Part shown: positions 1 through 15,193 of the stretch, piece by piece
How positions within the stretch are numbered: the stretch's first letter is position 1
How the letters are laid out: each line of letters begins with the position of its first letter
Assembly (NCBI GenBank): GCA_016794365.1
Contig: JAEUKB010000030.1
Span: 47,946 to 111,945 of the forward strand
DNA from: Myxococcales bacterium
GTDB lineage: Bacteria > Myxococcota_A > Polyangia > Palsa-1104 > JAEUJZ01
Reading direction: 5' to 3'
DNA length: 64,000 nucleotides
Position numbers and translations under genes: made by a program
Notes under the pieces: generated by a model
The model's input: the letters and a program-made list of their open reading frames with translations, nothing else
Told to the model about the DNA's origin: nothing
Databases searched by the model: none

Positions 1-6441
<6,441 letters not shown>

Positions 6442-6732
6442 CGTATTGGGCCGTTGTGCTGAAGTAGGCTGTGCAAAAAAGCCTGGCAGGGAGCCAGTGG
6501 GGCGGCGACCTCGAGCCCGTCTCTTTTGCGGAATGAAGGGGTGCGGATACCAAAGGTTGCCGCAGGAAGGCAAGCCTTGTATGCCGCGTCGGGCCGCTTT
6601 CCCAAGCTAGTTGAGAGAGTGTCTCGGGACAAAGCGCGCAGTCTGTGGCACAGCGACGCACGGTTCGCGGGTTCTCTTCGAGGAATGTCGTCGCCAACGG
6701 TTGCGATCTCACCACTGCCGCCGCCCTGATGT

Positions 6733-9700
6733 TCAGGTTGCGCAATGCTCGGAGGATCCGCTGATGCGATGACAGACTGCTCGGATTTGATCGGTCAGCG
6801 TCGCTACGGACTGCAAAAGGATGTTGTGGTCTGCCTGTAGCAAATGGATCTCGCAAGGAGCCGTGGTTGCGTCTTTCCATCCACGCAGCGCTTCCGGCGG
6901 TACAAAGCGATCGTGCTGTCCCAAAAAGGCGGTAATCGGTACATTGATCGGCTCCTCGGGCGTGTACGAATAGCTGACCAGCAGCGTACTGTCCGCACGC
7001 AGCATGTGCTCGGGGAGCGCTGGGTCCACCGTCACCCGCACAAGCTTTAGCGATTCCAGCAGCCGCGAAGTGGAAATCAGGTGAACCGGGCCGGACCAGT
7101 ACAGGTGCGGAGCATCCGTCGCTGCAACAAAGAGATGACGAGGCAGCGGTCTGCCAGTGCGCCGCAGTCGGCGTGTGACCTCGAACATCAGAATCGAGCC
7201 GATGTTGTGTCCAAGGAACGCGAACGGACGATCAAGCTGGGGCTCAAGCGCAGCCGTAATGAAGTCCACCAGATCATCGACTCGGCGTAGCGGCGGCTCT
7301 GCTGTCCGTGCGCCGTAGCCTGGCCTCTCGATGACGCAGACCTCGATCGAATCACCGAGTCGCTCCGACCACGAATCAAACACCGAAGGAAGCTCCCAAG
7401 CCCCGGGGAAGCAGAACAGACGCAGCGCCGATTCGTGCCGAGGCACCAAGGTCTTGAGCCACCTTCCATTCGTGCGTTTTTGCGCAAAGACCGCAACGTG
7501 ATGCAAAAGCTCTTCGTTGAGAATGCGCAGCATCGCAGCTCGCTCCGGGTTGATGAAGTAGTGCTCTCCGGGAAAGACGATCTGCTCGAAACGCGACGTG
7601 GTCATTGCGCGCCAGGCTGCGGTCCGATCCGGCGGACCCAGCTGATCTTCGCGACCGCAGAACAGCGTAACCGGCATGTCCAGCTGCATGTGCGAGCCAC
7701 ACGCGTACCGGATTGCCATGTTGAAGTCTGCGCTCACAGCGGGCAGCAGATCGCGAACGCTCTCATCATCGCCCAAGATGGACTCGTCCGCGAAGCCGAG
7801 CAGCCGCAGGATCTCCAGGAACTCATCGCTCGCAGAAGAGGTCAAGACCGGCGGCAACAGATACTGCGGCGGCGGCATCGCACCTGAGGGGAAGATATGG
7901 ACCGGCTTGTGCCCGTGCTGCTCCGCCAGCTTTCGGATGGTCTCGTACATGACCATGGCACCGATGCAGTGACCGAACATTGCAAAGGGCCGATCCAAAA
8001 AGGGCAGCAGCTCCGGAACGAGCGCAGCGACCATCTCGTCCACCGAATGAAGAAGCGGCTCATGCGTGCGCTCCTGGCGTCCCGGAGGCTGGATGGCAAG
8101 AAGCTCGATCTCCGGCGGGAGCAACTCGACCCACGGAGTATAGATAGACGCATTTCCGCCAGCGTACGGAAAGCAGATCAAGCGCAGCGTAGCCTGCGGA
8201 TTGGGCCGTGGCCTTACGATCCACTGTCCGGGAGGCAGCGTCACGGGCGACAAACCTGCATCCGGCCACAGCTGCGCTGCAATCAGCGCCGCCAGCGCAT
8301 CGAGCTGACCGCTGGCCAGGATGTCCTTGATCGGAACCCGGAATCCGAGATCCTTCTCGATGCAATTGCGCAGCTCCAGCCCCATCAGCGAGTCCATACC
8401 GAACGCGTGAAAGGACATGTCGGCGGCAACCCGGCTGGGATCCAAGTGCGCCGTCTCGGCTACGACGCTGCGTAGATAGCTGGCAAGCAGCTCGGCCCGT
8501 CGCTCCGGTACTGCTGATAGTAACCGTTCGCGGACTCGACGCACGGCAGAGTGCGCGCTCTGGGTTCCCTGCGGGCGAGCGCCGTGCTGGAAAGCCGACC
8601 AAAAAGTGCCTTGGGACAGATGCGGAAACAGCGCCAGATGGCGATCGATCGAAAGCTGCATCACAGTCAGCTCGCTGTGCGGCCCGGCCAGCGCGCGAGC
8701 CAGCGCATCATGAGCCGTCGCGAGTCGTAGCGGCTCCATCGCGCCAACAGCAGCCGCTTCCCCCTTGGCGTCTACCAGCATGCCCGCCTCGGCGAAGGCT
8801 CCCCACTGCATGCTGAGCACAGGCAGTCCAAGAACGCGACGGGTGCGCGCCAGACCGTCCAAAAAAGCGTTCGCCGCTGCGTAGCCGCCACAACCGAGCA
8901 GTCCCAGGACCGCCGAGGCCGATGAGTACATCACGAAAAAGTCGAGCGGTAGCCCCATGGTGGCGACGTGAAGGTTCCAGCCACCACGGATCTTGGGTGC
9001 AGTGACCGCCAGCAGCGACTCACGCGAGATCTCTGGAACCGTGGGGCTGACACCGGCTGCATGCACGATGCCGCGCAGGGGTGGCATGTCATCGGCGATG
9101 GAGGCCAGCAGCTGCGCGACCTCTTCACGCTTTGCGACATCCGCGCTCGCGAGAAAAACGCGCGCTCCGGCACGTTCGAGCGCAGCGATCGCACCCTGCG
9201 CGATGACCCCCGGCGCTCGACGAGAAGCAAGCACCAGGTGGCGGGCTCCCCGTTCGACCATCCACCGCGCCAGTGAAAGCCCCAAACCGCCCAGTCCTCC
9301 GGTGATCAGGTAGCTGCCATCGGATCGAAACTCCGGCCCGTTCGGCGAGGCAGCCGGAAGCTCGGCACGCACGAGCTGCGCGCAGTAACAGCCCTCATTT
9401 CGCAGCGCAATCTGCATCGCCCCGCCAGCCGTATTCAGCACCACCTGAAGCAGTCGCTCGATGTCTAACGCACCGCTGTGCTGCGGGAGATCAACCAGGA
9501 CCGGACACAGCTCGGGGTGCTCAAGCGCCAGGGACCGACCCAGTCCCCACAGCGGTGCCTGTGCGAGCGCGGATCCATCAGCTGGCCCCGTCACCTGCTG
9601 TGTGCCCGCCGTGATCAAATACAGCCGGGGCGCTTGCGGCCTCTGAAGCTTCGCCAGCGCGGCAGCCAAGAGAGCTGCACTCAGCGTGCTGCGTACGAGA

Positions 9701-12700
9701 TCGGCATCGAGTGTATCGGCTGTCGTCTCGTTAGTAGTCGCAGCGTCCAGGCTCCACAGATGGATCGCGCCACGCAGCGTCGCATCCGCCGTCGTCACCT
9801 CCCGCAGCAGACGCGCATGGTGTTCGGGGTTGGCCGGATCGATCGTAATGTGAAGCGGACTGACCGCTGCATATTCCTGGCCCGCAGTGACCTGGATGCA
9901 GCGCTGACCTTGGGCCTCCAGCAGTGCGGCCAGCGAGGCTCCTGCGCCTTTGGCATCCTGAAACAAGATCCAGACGCCGGGCGCTACCGCACGCGAGCCT
10001 TCCATTTTCTGGAGCTGCCAGGATATCGAGAAGAACAGCTCCTGCGATGCATCGGCCGGGCGCGCTCGGGATTGATTCACACCAACCGGCGGATCGACCC
10101 AGTAGCGCTGTCGCTGCCACGGATAGGTTGGCAGCAACGTGACGGTCCCGCCCTCTGCGAACAAGCGCGGCCAGATCACCTGGCTGCCGCTCACGTACAG
10201 CGCTGCGAGCGTACGCAGGACGGATCGACGCTCATCCTGGTGTCGTCGCAGTGTCGCATGGACCTGGAATCCGCGACCAGCGGCTGCGAGCACTTGTTCC
10301 AAGGACAGAGCCAGCACCGGATGCGGGCCCACTTCGATAAAAATCTGTCCGCCATCCGCCTGCGCAGCGCGTACCGCATCGGAAAACCGCACAGTCTGGC
10401 GAATGTTTCGTCCCCAGTACGCTGGCTCGAGCGGCTCGCTACCCAGCGGACCGCCTGTGACCGTGCTGAACATCGCGATCGCAAAGCCAGGCGGCGTAGC
10501 GACTGAAGTGAGCGTGCGCAGGTCTCCCAATTCGTCCAGAAAGTCCGCGACGAGCGGCGACATCTGCGGGCTATGGAACGCATAGTTCACGCGCAACGGA
10601 CGGGCTGGCTGCCCCGCTTTCGCAAGCTCATCAACCAGGGCATCGATTGCGGCGGGCTCCCCCGAAAGGACCACGGAGCCTGGGTCATTGACCGCAGCCA
10701 CACCGACTCGATCATCCAAACTGGCGACCGCTGCGAGAGCTTCCGGCTCGCTCATCGGCACCGACACCATCTTGCCGCGCCCCGTGGCCTGCTGCATAAC
10801 GCGCGCTCGGATCACGACCAAGTGCGCCGCCTGCGCCAGGCTGAGACGACCCGAGACGTAAGCCGCTGCGACTTCGCCGACGCTGTGACCAATCACGGCG
10901 CTCGGTGTCACCCCATACGAAATCAGGAGCTGCGCGAGGGCTACCTCCAGTGCAAACAGAGCTGGCTGGGCAATCAGCGTGTCGCTCAGGCGCGAGGTCT
11001 CCTCGGGCTCCGCAAGCGCTTCCAAGATCGAAAAGCCCGCTTCACGACGGATCGCTTCATCACAAGCGTGGAGCGCATCACGGAACACCGGCTCTTCCCG
11101 CTGTAGCGTCTGACCCATGCCCGCCCACTGCGAGCCTTGACCAGGGAATACGAACACGACCTTGGGAGGACTGGCTGCCGACTTTCCACTGGCCAATCCT
11201 GCTGGCGTCTGTCCATCGGCGAAGGCTGCCAGGGCCGCCGCGATCTCAGCCTTCGTCGATCCAACCACGCCCAGGCGATGCACATGGTGAGTCCGTCGAA
11301 CGCTCGCGGTATAAGCAATGTCGTGTAGCGACCCTTCAGACGCTGCGGAAAACAGATCCTCGTAGCGCTTCGCCAAGGCAGTGAGCGCTTCTGGGGACCG
11401 AGCAGACAGCGGCAACAGGTAGCACGATGCCGATTGCACAGGTCGCGGCTCGACGCGTGGCGCTTCCTCCAGGATGACGTGGGCGTTGGTCCCGCTGATT
11501 CCGAACGAACTGACGCCCGCACGCCGAGGCTTGGCACTGGCAGGCCATGACATGGCTTGGGTCGGCAGCACAAACGGCGTCCCATCCAGAGAGATACGCG
11601 GGTTCAGCGTCCTGAAGTTCAGGTTGGGCGGGATGGCCCCGTGCTGTAGGCACAAGATGGTCTTCAAAAGACCTGTCACCCCGGCGGCTCCCGCTGTGTG
11701 ACCGACGTTGGTCTTGACCGCTCCCAGCACACAGTGCGATCCGTCCGCTCGCGGCTTGCCAAGGACTTCGCGCAGGGCCTCGAACTCGATGGGATCCCCG
11801 AGCGGAGTCCCGGTCCCATGCGTTTCGACGTAGCCGATGTCTTCGGGCGACACCTTGGCCAGCTCCAGCGCACGACGCAGCAGCGCTTGTTGCGACAACA
11901 CATTCGGCACCGTCAGTCCCGAAGTACGACCGTCATGGTTGGCCGCCGAGCTACGAATAATGGCCAGGATTGGATCCCCGTCCCGTACCGCATCGGCGGC
12001 GCGCTTCAAGACGACCATGCCGCACCCTTCGCCCAGCGCAAAGCCGTTGGCTTCGGCATCGAAGGTCTTGCATCGCCCGTCTGGAGACATCGCTTGCAGC
12101 TCAGCGGTGGACTCGATGTTCTCGCGAAGCAGGATCAAGTTCACGCCACCGGCCAGCGCCAGGTTGCTCTCTTGGGTGCGAAGGCTCTGGCAGGCCAGGT
12201 GGACAGCCACCATCGAAGACGAACACGCCGTGTCCAGCGTCAGACACGGTCCCTGCAACCCGAGCGTATACGAGATCCGACCCGCCGCCGTGCTCAGCAG
12301 TCCGCCGAGGACTCCGTACACATCAGGCGCCAGCGACTGCCTGACCAAAAAAGAGTAGTCGAAGCTCGACATCCCCAGGAAGACGCCGGTGCGCGTCCCC
12401 ATCAGACGCTCGATGGGCTGTCCGGCGCGCTCTAGCGATTCCCAGCACAGCTCCAGCAACATCCGATGCTGCGGATCCAGACGAGTGGCCTCTCGCGGAG
12501 AGATGTTAAAAAACGCCGCATCAAAGCCATCGACGGAATCCAGCATGCCCGCCCAGCGCGTGGCCGTGTGTACGCTCTCACTGGGATCGACGGTCCATCG
12601 GTTCGACGGAATGCGACGGATTCCGTCCACGCCAGCGATAAGAGACTGCCAGAAGGACTCCGGATCTGTTCCGCCGCCAGGTAAGCGACACGCCATGCCG

Positions 12701-12819
12701 ATGACTGCGATCGGCGTCTGCTCTGTACTCTCTCGCTGCTCCAGCTGGGCCTTCAGCTCAGCAATCTTTGTGAGTGAACGAGCAAACAGCTCTCGGAAGT
12801 TCGGACTCTCACCGCTCAT
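6733..12819 (-). CDS. Type I PKS terminal module KS-AT-KR-ACP with tandem thioesterase domains
   Basis: The product has 2028 residues from the ATG at 12819; a GAGG lies 10 bases upstream, and the frame could extend 30 codons to a GTG. A short helical N-terminus (FRELFARSLTKIAELKAQL) resembles a docking segment. KS about 33-456 with Cys199 (DTACSSS). AT about 551-896 with Ser646 (GHSVGE) and YAFHSP, malonyl-type. KR from about 1165 with an NADPH motif (ITGGLGGLG), Tyr1313 and the downstream Asn. ACP with Ser1477 (GMDSLMG). Then two alpha/beta-hydrolase thioesterases: TE1 about 1543-1776 with GHCIGA, where Cys1618 replaces Ser, and TE2 about 1798-2010 with GHNIGS, where Asn1872 replaces Ser. 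Both keep a plausible Asp and His. TE1 probably releases the polyketide. TE2 may be inactive or structural. The module is transcribed before the FAAL-bearing PKS1, so gene order does not follow assembly order. Confidence 0.92.
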   Translation of the reverse strand: MSGESPNFRELFARSLTKIAELKAQLEQRESTEQTPIAVIGMACRLPGGGTDPESFWQSLIAGVDGIRRIPSNRWTVDPSESVHTATRWAGMLDSVDGFDAAFFNISPREATRLDPQHRMLLELCWESLERAGQPIERLMGTRTGVFLGMSSFDYSFLVRQSLAPDVYGVLGGLLSTAAGRISYTLGLQGPCLTLDTACSSSMVAVHLACQSLRTQESNLALAGGVNLILLRENIESTAELQAMSPDGRCKTFDAEANGFALGEGCGMVVLKRAADAVRDGDPILAIIRSSAANHDGRTSGLTVPNVLSQQALLRRALELAKVSPEDIGYVETHGTGTPLGDPIEFEALREVLGKPRADGSHCVLGAVKTNVGHTAGAAGVTGLLKTILCLQHGAIPPNLNFRTLNPRISLDGTPFVLPTQAMSWPASAKPRRAGVSSFGISGTNAHVILEEAPRVEPRPVQSASCYLLPLSARSPEALTALAKRYEDLFSAASEGSLHDIAYTASVRRTHHVHRLGVVGSTKAEIAAALAAFADGQTPAGLASGKSAASPPKVVFVFPGQGSQWAGMGQTLQREEPVFRDALHACDEAIRREAGFSILEALAEPEETSRLSDTLIAQPALFALEVALAQLLISYGVTPSAVIGHSVGEVAAAYVSGRLSLAQAAHLVVIRARVMQQATGRGKMVSVPMSEPEALAAVASLDDRVGVAAVNDPGSVVLSGEPAAIDALVDELAKAGQPARPLRVNYAFHSPQMSPLVADFLDELGDLRTLTSVATPPGFAIAMFSTVTGGPLGSEPLEPAYWGRNIRQTVRFSDAVRAAQADGGQIFIEVGPHPVLALSLEQVLAAAGRGFQVHATLRRHQDERRSVLRTLAALYVSGSQVIWPRLFAEGGTVTLLPTYPWQRQRYWVDPPVGVNQSRARPADASQELFFSISWQLQKMEGSRAVAPGVWILFQDAKGAGASLAALLEAQGQRCIQVTAGQEYAAVSPLHITIDPANPEHHARLLREVTTADATLRGAIHLWSLDAATTNETTADTLDADLVRSTLSAALLAAALAKLQRPQAPRLYLITAGTQQVTGPADGSALAQAPLWGLGRSLALEHPELCPVLVDLPQHSGALDIERLLQVVLNTAGGAMQIALRNEGCYCAQLVRAELPAASPNGPEFRSDGSYLITGGLGGLGLSLARWMVERGARHLVLASRRAPGVIAQGAIAALERAGARVFLASADVAKREEVAQLLASIADDMPPLRGIVHAAGVSPTVPEISRESLLAVTAPKIRGGWNLHVATMGLPLDFFVMYSSASAVLGLLGCGGYAAANAFLDGLARTRRVLGLPVLSMQWGAFAEAGMLVDAKGEAAAVGAMEPLRLATAHDALARALAGPHSELTVMQLSIDRHLALFPHLSQGTFWSAFQHGARPQGTQSAHSAVRRVRERLLSAVPERRAELLASYLRSVVAETAHLDPSRVAADMSFHAFGMDSLMGLELRNCIEKDLGFRVPIKDILASGQLDALAALIAAQLWPDAGLSPVTLPPGQWIVRPRPNPQATLRLICFPYAGGNASIYTPWVELLPPEIELLAIQPPGRQERTHEPLLHSVDEMVAALVPELLPFLDRPFAMFGHCIGAMVMYETIRKLAEQHGHKPVHIFPSGAMPPPQYLLPPVLTSSASDEFLEILRLLGFADESILGDDESVRDLLPAVSADFNMAIRYACGSHMQLDMPVTLFCGREDQLGPPDRTAAWRAMTTSRFEQIVFPGEHYFINPERAAMLRILNEELLHHVAVFAQKRTNGRWLKTLVPRHESALRLFCFPGAWELPSVFDSWSERLGDSIEVCVIERPGYGARTAEPPLRRVDDLVDFITAALEPQLDRPFAFLGHNIGSILMFEVTRRLRRTGRPLPRHLFVAATDAPHLYWSGPVHLISTSRLLESLKLVRVTVDPALPEHMLRADSTLLVSYSYTPEEPINVPITAFLGQHDRFVPPEALRGWKDATTAPCEIHLLQADHNILLQSVATLTDQIRAVCHRISGSSEHCAT

Positions 12820-13169
12820 CGGATGCATGCCTCGGCAGACGGGGACTGGGAACCCAGCGAAGGAAATCACTCGACGCAGCAGCATGCAGCGACGAAGGGG
12901 AGACGACACAGGCAGATCTGTTCGGCAACCAGCTCAACAGGGGCCTTCATACTGAATGAGCCAGCGCTTGTCCACTCAGCAAAAGCGGTCAGGCCCAGGC
13001 TGGCTGGCGCAGCATGTCTGCGCGCAACGAGCGCTGAATCACCAACAACATCCGGTGACTCATCCAGCGGCGTTAGGTTTCGATTGGACGCATCGCGAGG
13101 CGGGAAGGACAGCCAACTCGATCAGCTCTCCGACGAAGAGCTGGTCCAGATGGCAGAAGAGCTACTTAT
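12820..13169. other. 350-base spacer, probable PKS promoter region
   Basis: This stretch lies between the stop of the polybasic protein and the start of PKS2, both on the minus strand. Overlapping plus-strand frames exist; one ends in an acidic LSDEELVQMAEELL-like helix at 13120-13173. None has a convincing ribosome binding site, so I call no gene. It probably holds the PKS operon promoter, but no clear -35/-10 pair stands out. Confidence 0.4.
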
Positions 13170-13508
13170 TTAGCGGAAGATCTTCGACAGCTTGAACTGC
13201 TTGCCACCTTTGCGGCTTGCGCGGCCCCAGTTGTACGAAAAGTCACGCAGCCAGCCGTCCCGACGCTTCTTGTTCGAGCGGCCATGGCGAGAAAGGTATT
13301 CGTCAGCAGTCTTACGATTTGACCGTGCATAGCCGCGCGCTGCGCGCTCCCAGAGCCGGACCAGGCCTTTGCTCTGCTTCTTTTTCTTCTTCTTCTGCTT
13401 GACCACTACGCGACCGATATGGCCTTCACCTCGACCGTCGCTGGATTCAGCCTTCAAGATGGTGATGCGCTTGATGGACTTGGGAAGCTTCGACTTGATC
13501 GTTCGCAT
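13170..13508 (-). CDS. Small polybasic protein of unknown function
   Basis: The product has 112 residues and is very basic. It has a run of six lysines near residue 40 (VVVKQKKKKKKQSKG) and a C-terminal half rich in Arg and aromatic residues (LSRHGRSNKKRRDGWLRD). The start is chosen at 13508 because AAGAGG lies six bases upstream; an ATG five codons earlier is less likely. It has no signal peptide or membrane segment. The C-terminal pattern recalls small uncharacterised myxobacterial proteins that I associate with DUF6312; this is from memory and unchecked. It is divergently transcribed from the small paralogue at 13604, sharing a 95-base promoter region. A nucleic-acid or polyanion-binding role is possible, but the function is unknown. 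Confidence 0.75.
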   Translation of the reverse strand: MRTIKSKLPKSIKRITILKAESSDGRGEGHIGRVVVKQKKKKKKQSKGLVRLWERAARGYARSNRKTADEYLSRHGRSNKKRRDGWLRDFSYNWGRASRKGGKQFKLSKIFR

Positions 13509-13525
13509 GTTTAACCTCTTCAAAC

Positions 13526-13563
13526 TGTCAGCCGGTTGACAATACTCAACGCCAAACTATACA
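13526..13563 (+). promoter_or_regulatory. Sigma-70-type promoter with overlapping inverted repeat
   Basis: TTGACA at 13536-13541 and TATACA at 13558-13563 are 16 bases apart, 41 bases upstream of the small gene at 13604. The -35 box is half of an inverted repeat, TGTCA (13526-13530) and TGACA (13537-13541). A repressor bound there could control this promoter and the divergent polybasic gene. The boxes are read directly; the regulation is inferred. Confidence 0.6.
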
Positions 13564-13603
13564 ATGCAATAACGTAATCCACAATCCAAAAAGAGGTCGA
13601 ACA

Positions 13604-13897
13604 ATGAGCACTGAGCAACCAGGAACCGGGTCCGCGTCCGCCAAGGCCGCCAAGCAAGAAGCGTCCAGCTCCGCGCGCGAGCCGATTGTCGTTGACATGG
13701 GAAAAAAGAGCCGTAAGCAGGTCCGCAAGCTGCGCAAAGGCCGCCCCGGTCGCTTGCTGGATCGCGTCGAGGACACGATCGAGCACCTGCGTGAAAACGG
13801 TGCCATCGGCGAAGACGTTCAGCCGATCGTCATCGTGGTCAAAGAGCGCGTCCGCAACCGTGGCAAGCGCCTGTCCAAGATGTGGGGACTTGGCTAA
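13604..13897 (+). CDS. Small basic protein, paralogue of the protein at 17093
   Basis: The product has 97 residues. A Ser/Ala-rich start is followed by a conserved core: EPIVVDMGKKSRKQVRKLRK, then RLLDRVEDTIEHLRENGAI and QPIVIVVKERVRNRGKRLSK. Nearly the same core recurs at 17093-17377. An AAAGAGG lies eight bases upstream of the ATG and a strong promoter precedes it. The core resembles a family I associate with DUF6200, from memory. The beta-strand/basic/helix pattern suggests a small cytosolic adaptor or nucleic-acid binder. The pairing of this family with UbiB-like kinases in this window is its best functional clue. Function unknown. Confidence 0.82.
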   Translation: MSTEQPGTGSASAKAAKQEASSSAREPIVVDMGKKSRKQVRKLRKGRPGRLLDRVEDTIEHLRENGAIGEDVQPIVIVVKERVRNRGKRLSKMWGLG

Positions 13898-13978
13898 CCC
13901 GCACAGGGAATTCCGAAGGATGCGACCGCCGCGCTTCCTGCTCCACTTTGCGAACAGCGGCGCGTATCCTGGCTCGCT

Positions 13979-14755
13979 GTGCCACCTGAACTGACCGCAA
14001 CGTGGATTGTCCGAAACGCTCCGAATGAAGCCGCTGCGCTGCGACTGTTCTGTCTGCCCTATAGCGGTGGGAGCGCTTCCGTCTTTCGACAGTGGCAACG
14101 TCTGCTGTCGATTCCCGAGCTAGAAGTCTGCGCCATTCAGCTACCGGGTCGCGAACAGCGCTTTCAAGAGCGTCCCTTTTTCCACATGCACGAGCTGATT
14201 CCTGCGCTGGGAGAAGCCATCTTGCCGCTGCTGGATCGTCCGTTTGTGCTGTTCGGGCACAGCCTTGGCGCGCTGATTGCATTCTGTCTGTCGCGCTGGC
14301 TCCGCAGTGAGCAGCGTCGGATGCCTCGTCTGTTGATGGTGTCGGGACGCGCTGCGCCGCAGGTGGGATTGCGTCGGCCTCCCGTTCATCACTTGCCTGA
14401 CGCTGCGTTCATCCAAGAGCTGGCCTATTACGGAGCCACGCCCAAAGCCGTTCTCGACGATCCCGAGCTGCGCGAGCTGTTTCTCCCGATGCTGCGCGCC
14501 GACTTTTCCCTCTTCGAGACGTATACGCACAAGGAAGAGCCGCCGCTGCCCTGCCCCATCGTGGCCTGCACGGGCGAAAGCGATCATGCGGTGCTTCGCG
14601 CGGATGTTGAGTCCTGGCGAGTACAGACAGCGTCCACGTTCACGCTGCACACGTTCGACGGAGGACACTTCTTTTTGAACACCGCCAGCGCTGCCCTGCT
14701 CCAGATCCTGGCTGGCGAGCTGCGCGCCCTCCTCGCTGCACCATCCAGTCCGTAA
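13979..14755 (+). CDS. Type II (editing) thioesterase
   Basis: The product has 258 residues with the alpha/beta-hydrolase thioesterase fold. The N-terminal LRLFCLPYSGGSAS and the nucleophile elbow GHSLGA (Ser intact) are typical. The Asp is in CTGESDH and the His in DGGHFFLN. Such proteins remove misprimed acyl groups from carrier proteins of PKS and NRPS lines. It lies divergently beside the PKS operon and is probably its partner. Unlike the two TE domains fused to PKS2, its catalytic triad is complete. The start is a GTG at 13979, the first start codon in the frame; there is no clear Shine-Dalgarno. Confidence 0.85.
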   Translation: MPPELTATWIVRNAPNEAAALRLFCLPYSGGSASVFRQWQRLLSIPELEVCAIQLPGREQRFQERPFFHMHELIPALGEAILPLLDRPFVLFGHSLGALIAFCLSRWLRSEQRRMPRLLMVSGRAAPQVGLRRPPVHHLPDAAFIQELAYYGATPKAVLDDPELRELFLPMLRADFSLFETYTHKEEPPLPCPIVACTGESDHAVLRADVESWRVQTASTFTLHTFDGGHFFLNTASAALLQILAGELRALLAAPSSP

Positions 14756-14769
14756 CACGGCCCGCCCCT

Positions 14770-14951
14770 CGTCCTCCTCCTCCTGTCCTCCTCCTGTCCT
14801 CCTCCTCCTATCCCTCATGCTCCTCCTCCTATCCCTCATGCTCCTCCTCCTATCCCTCATGCTCCTCCTCCTGTCCTCCTCCTGTCCTCCTCCTGTCCTC
14901 CTCCTCCTATCCCTCATGCTCCTCCTCCTGTCCTCCTCCTGTCCTCCTCCA
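14770..14951. repeat. Pyrimidine-rich minisatellite (21-base and 11/12-base units)
   Basis: The region is built of two interleaved units. A CATGCTCCTCCTCCT block recurs four times, with ATG at 14817, 14838, 14859 and 14916; the first three are exactly 21 bases apart. A TGTCCTCCTCC-type block fills the rest. The plus strand is almost pure C and T, so the tract could form triplex DNA. Long frames across it on both strands (Leu-rich or Arg/Asp-rich) are low-complexity artefacts. It occupies the gene-free interval 14756-15193, together with the promoter-like boxes at 15010. Confidence 0.9.
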
Positions 14952-15009
14952 TCTGTGATCCCTCGCCCTGTTCTGGATGTGCTGGCCAGTTTTCTCTTGT
15001 TTTTTATGT

Positions 15010-15039
15010 TTGACAAAATACATGTAATTTCAGTACGAT
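15010..15039 (+). promoter_or_regulatory. Candidate sigma-70 promoter upstream of the UbiB-like kinase
   Basis: TTGACA at 15010-15015 is 18 bases from TACGAT at 15034-15039, in an AT-rich patch that stands out from its surroundings. An 8-base palindrome TACATGTA lies in the spacer. The leader to the ATG at 15194 would be about 150 bases. Confidence 0.4.
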
Positions 15040-15193
15040 AACCCCTTGCGATGAGAAGGTAGCTTCCCCTCCTGCCGACGGAACGTAGCGAGCTGACAAG
15101 GATCTTCCCGAAGGTGCAAGACCCGCTGTCATCGCTCCCTGAGCGCTCTGCCAGGATCGAGACGTTGCCGACCGCGTGTACCGAGAGCAGCCG

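Noticed and set aside
12823..13195. Plus-strand small frames, one ending in an acidic LSDEELVQMAEELL helix
   Set aside because: The ending looks leader-like, but the two overlapping frames have no ribosome binding site, no Ser/Cys core follows, and the region fits a promoter for the PKS operon.
14141..15041. Long Arg/Asp-rich (minus) and Leu-rich (plus) frames
   Set aside because: They are translations of the C/T minisatellite and of the thioesterase antisense strand.
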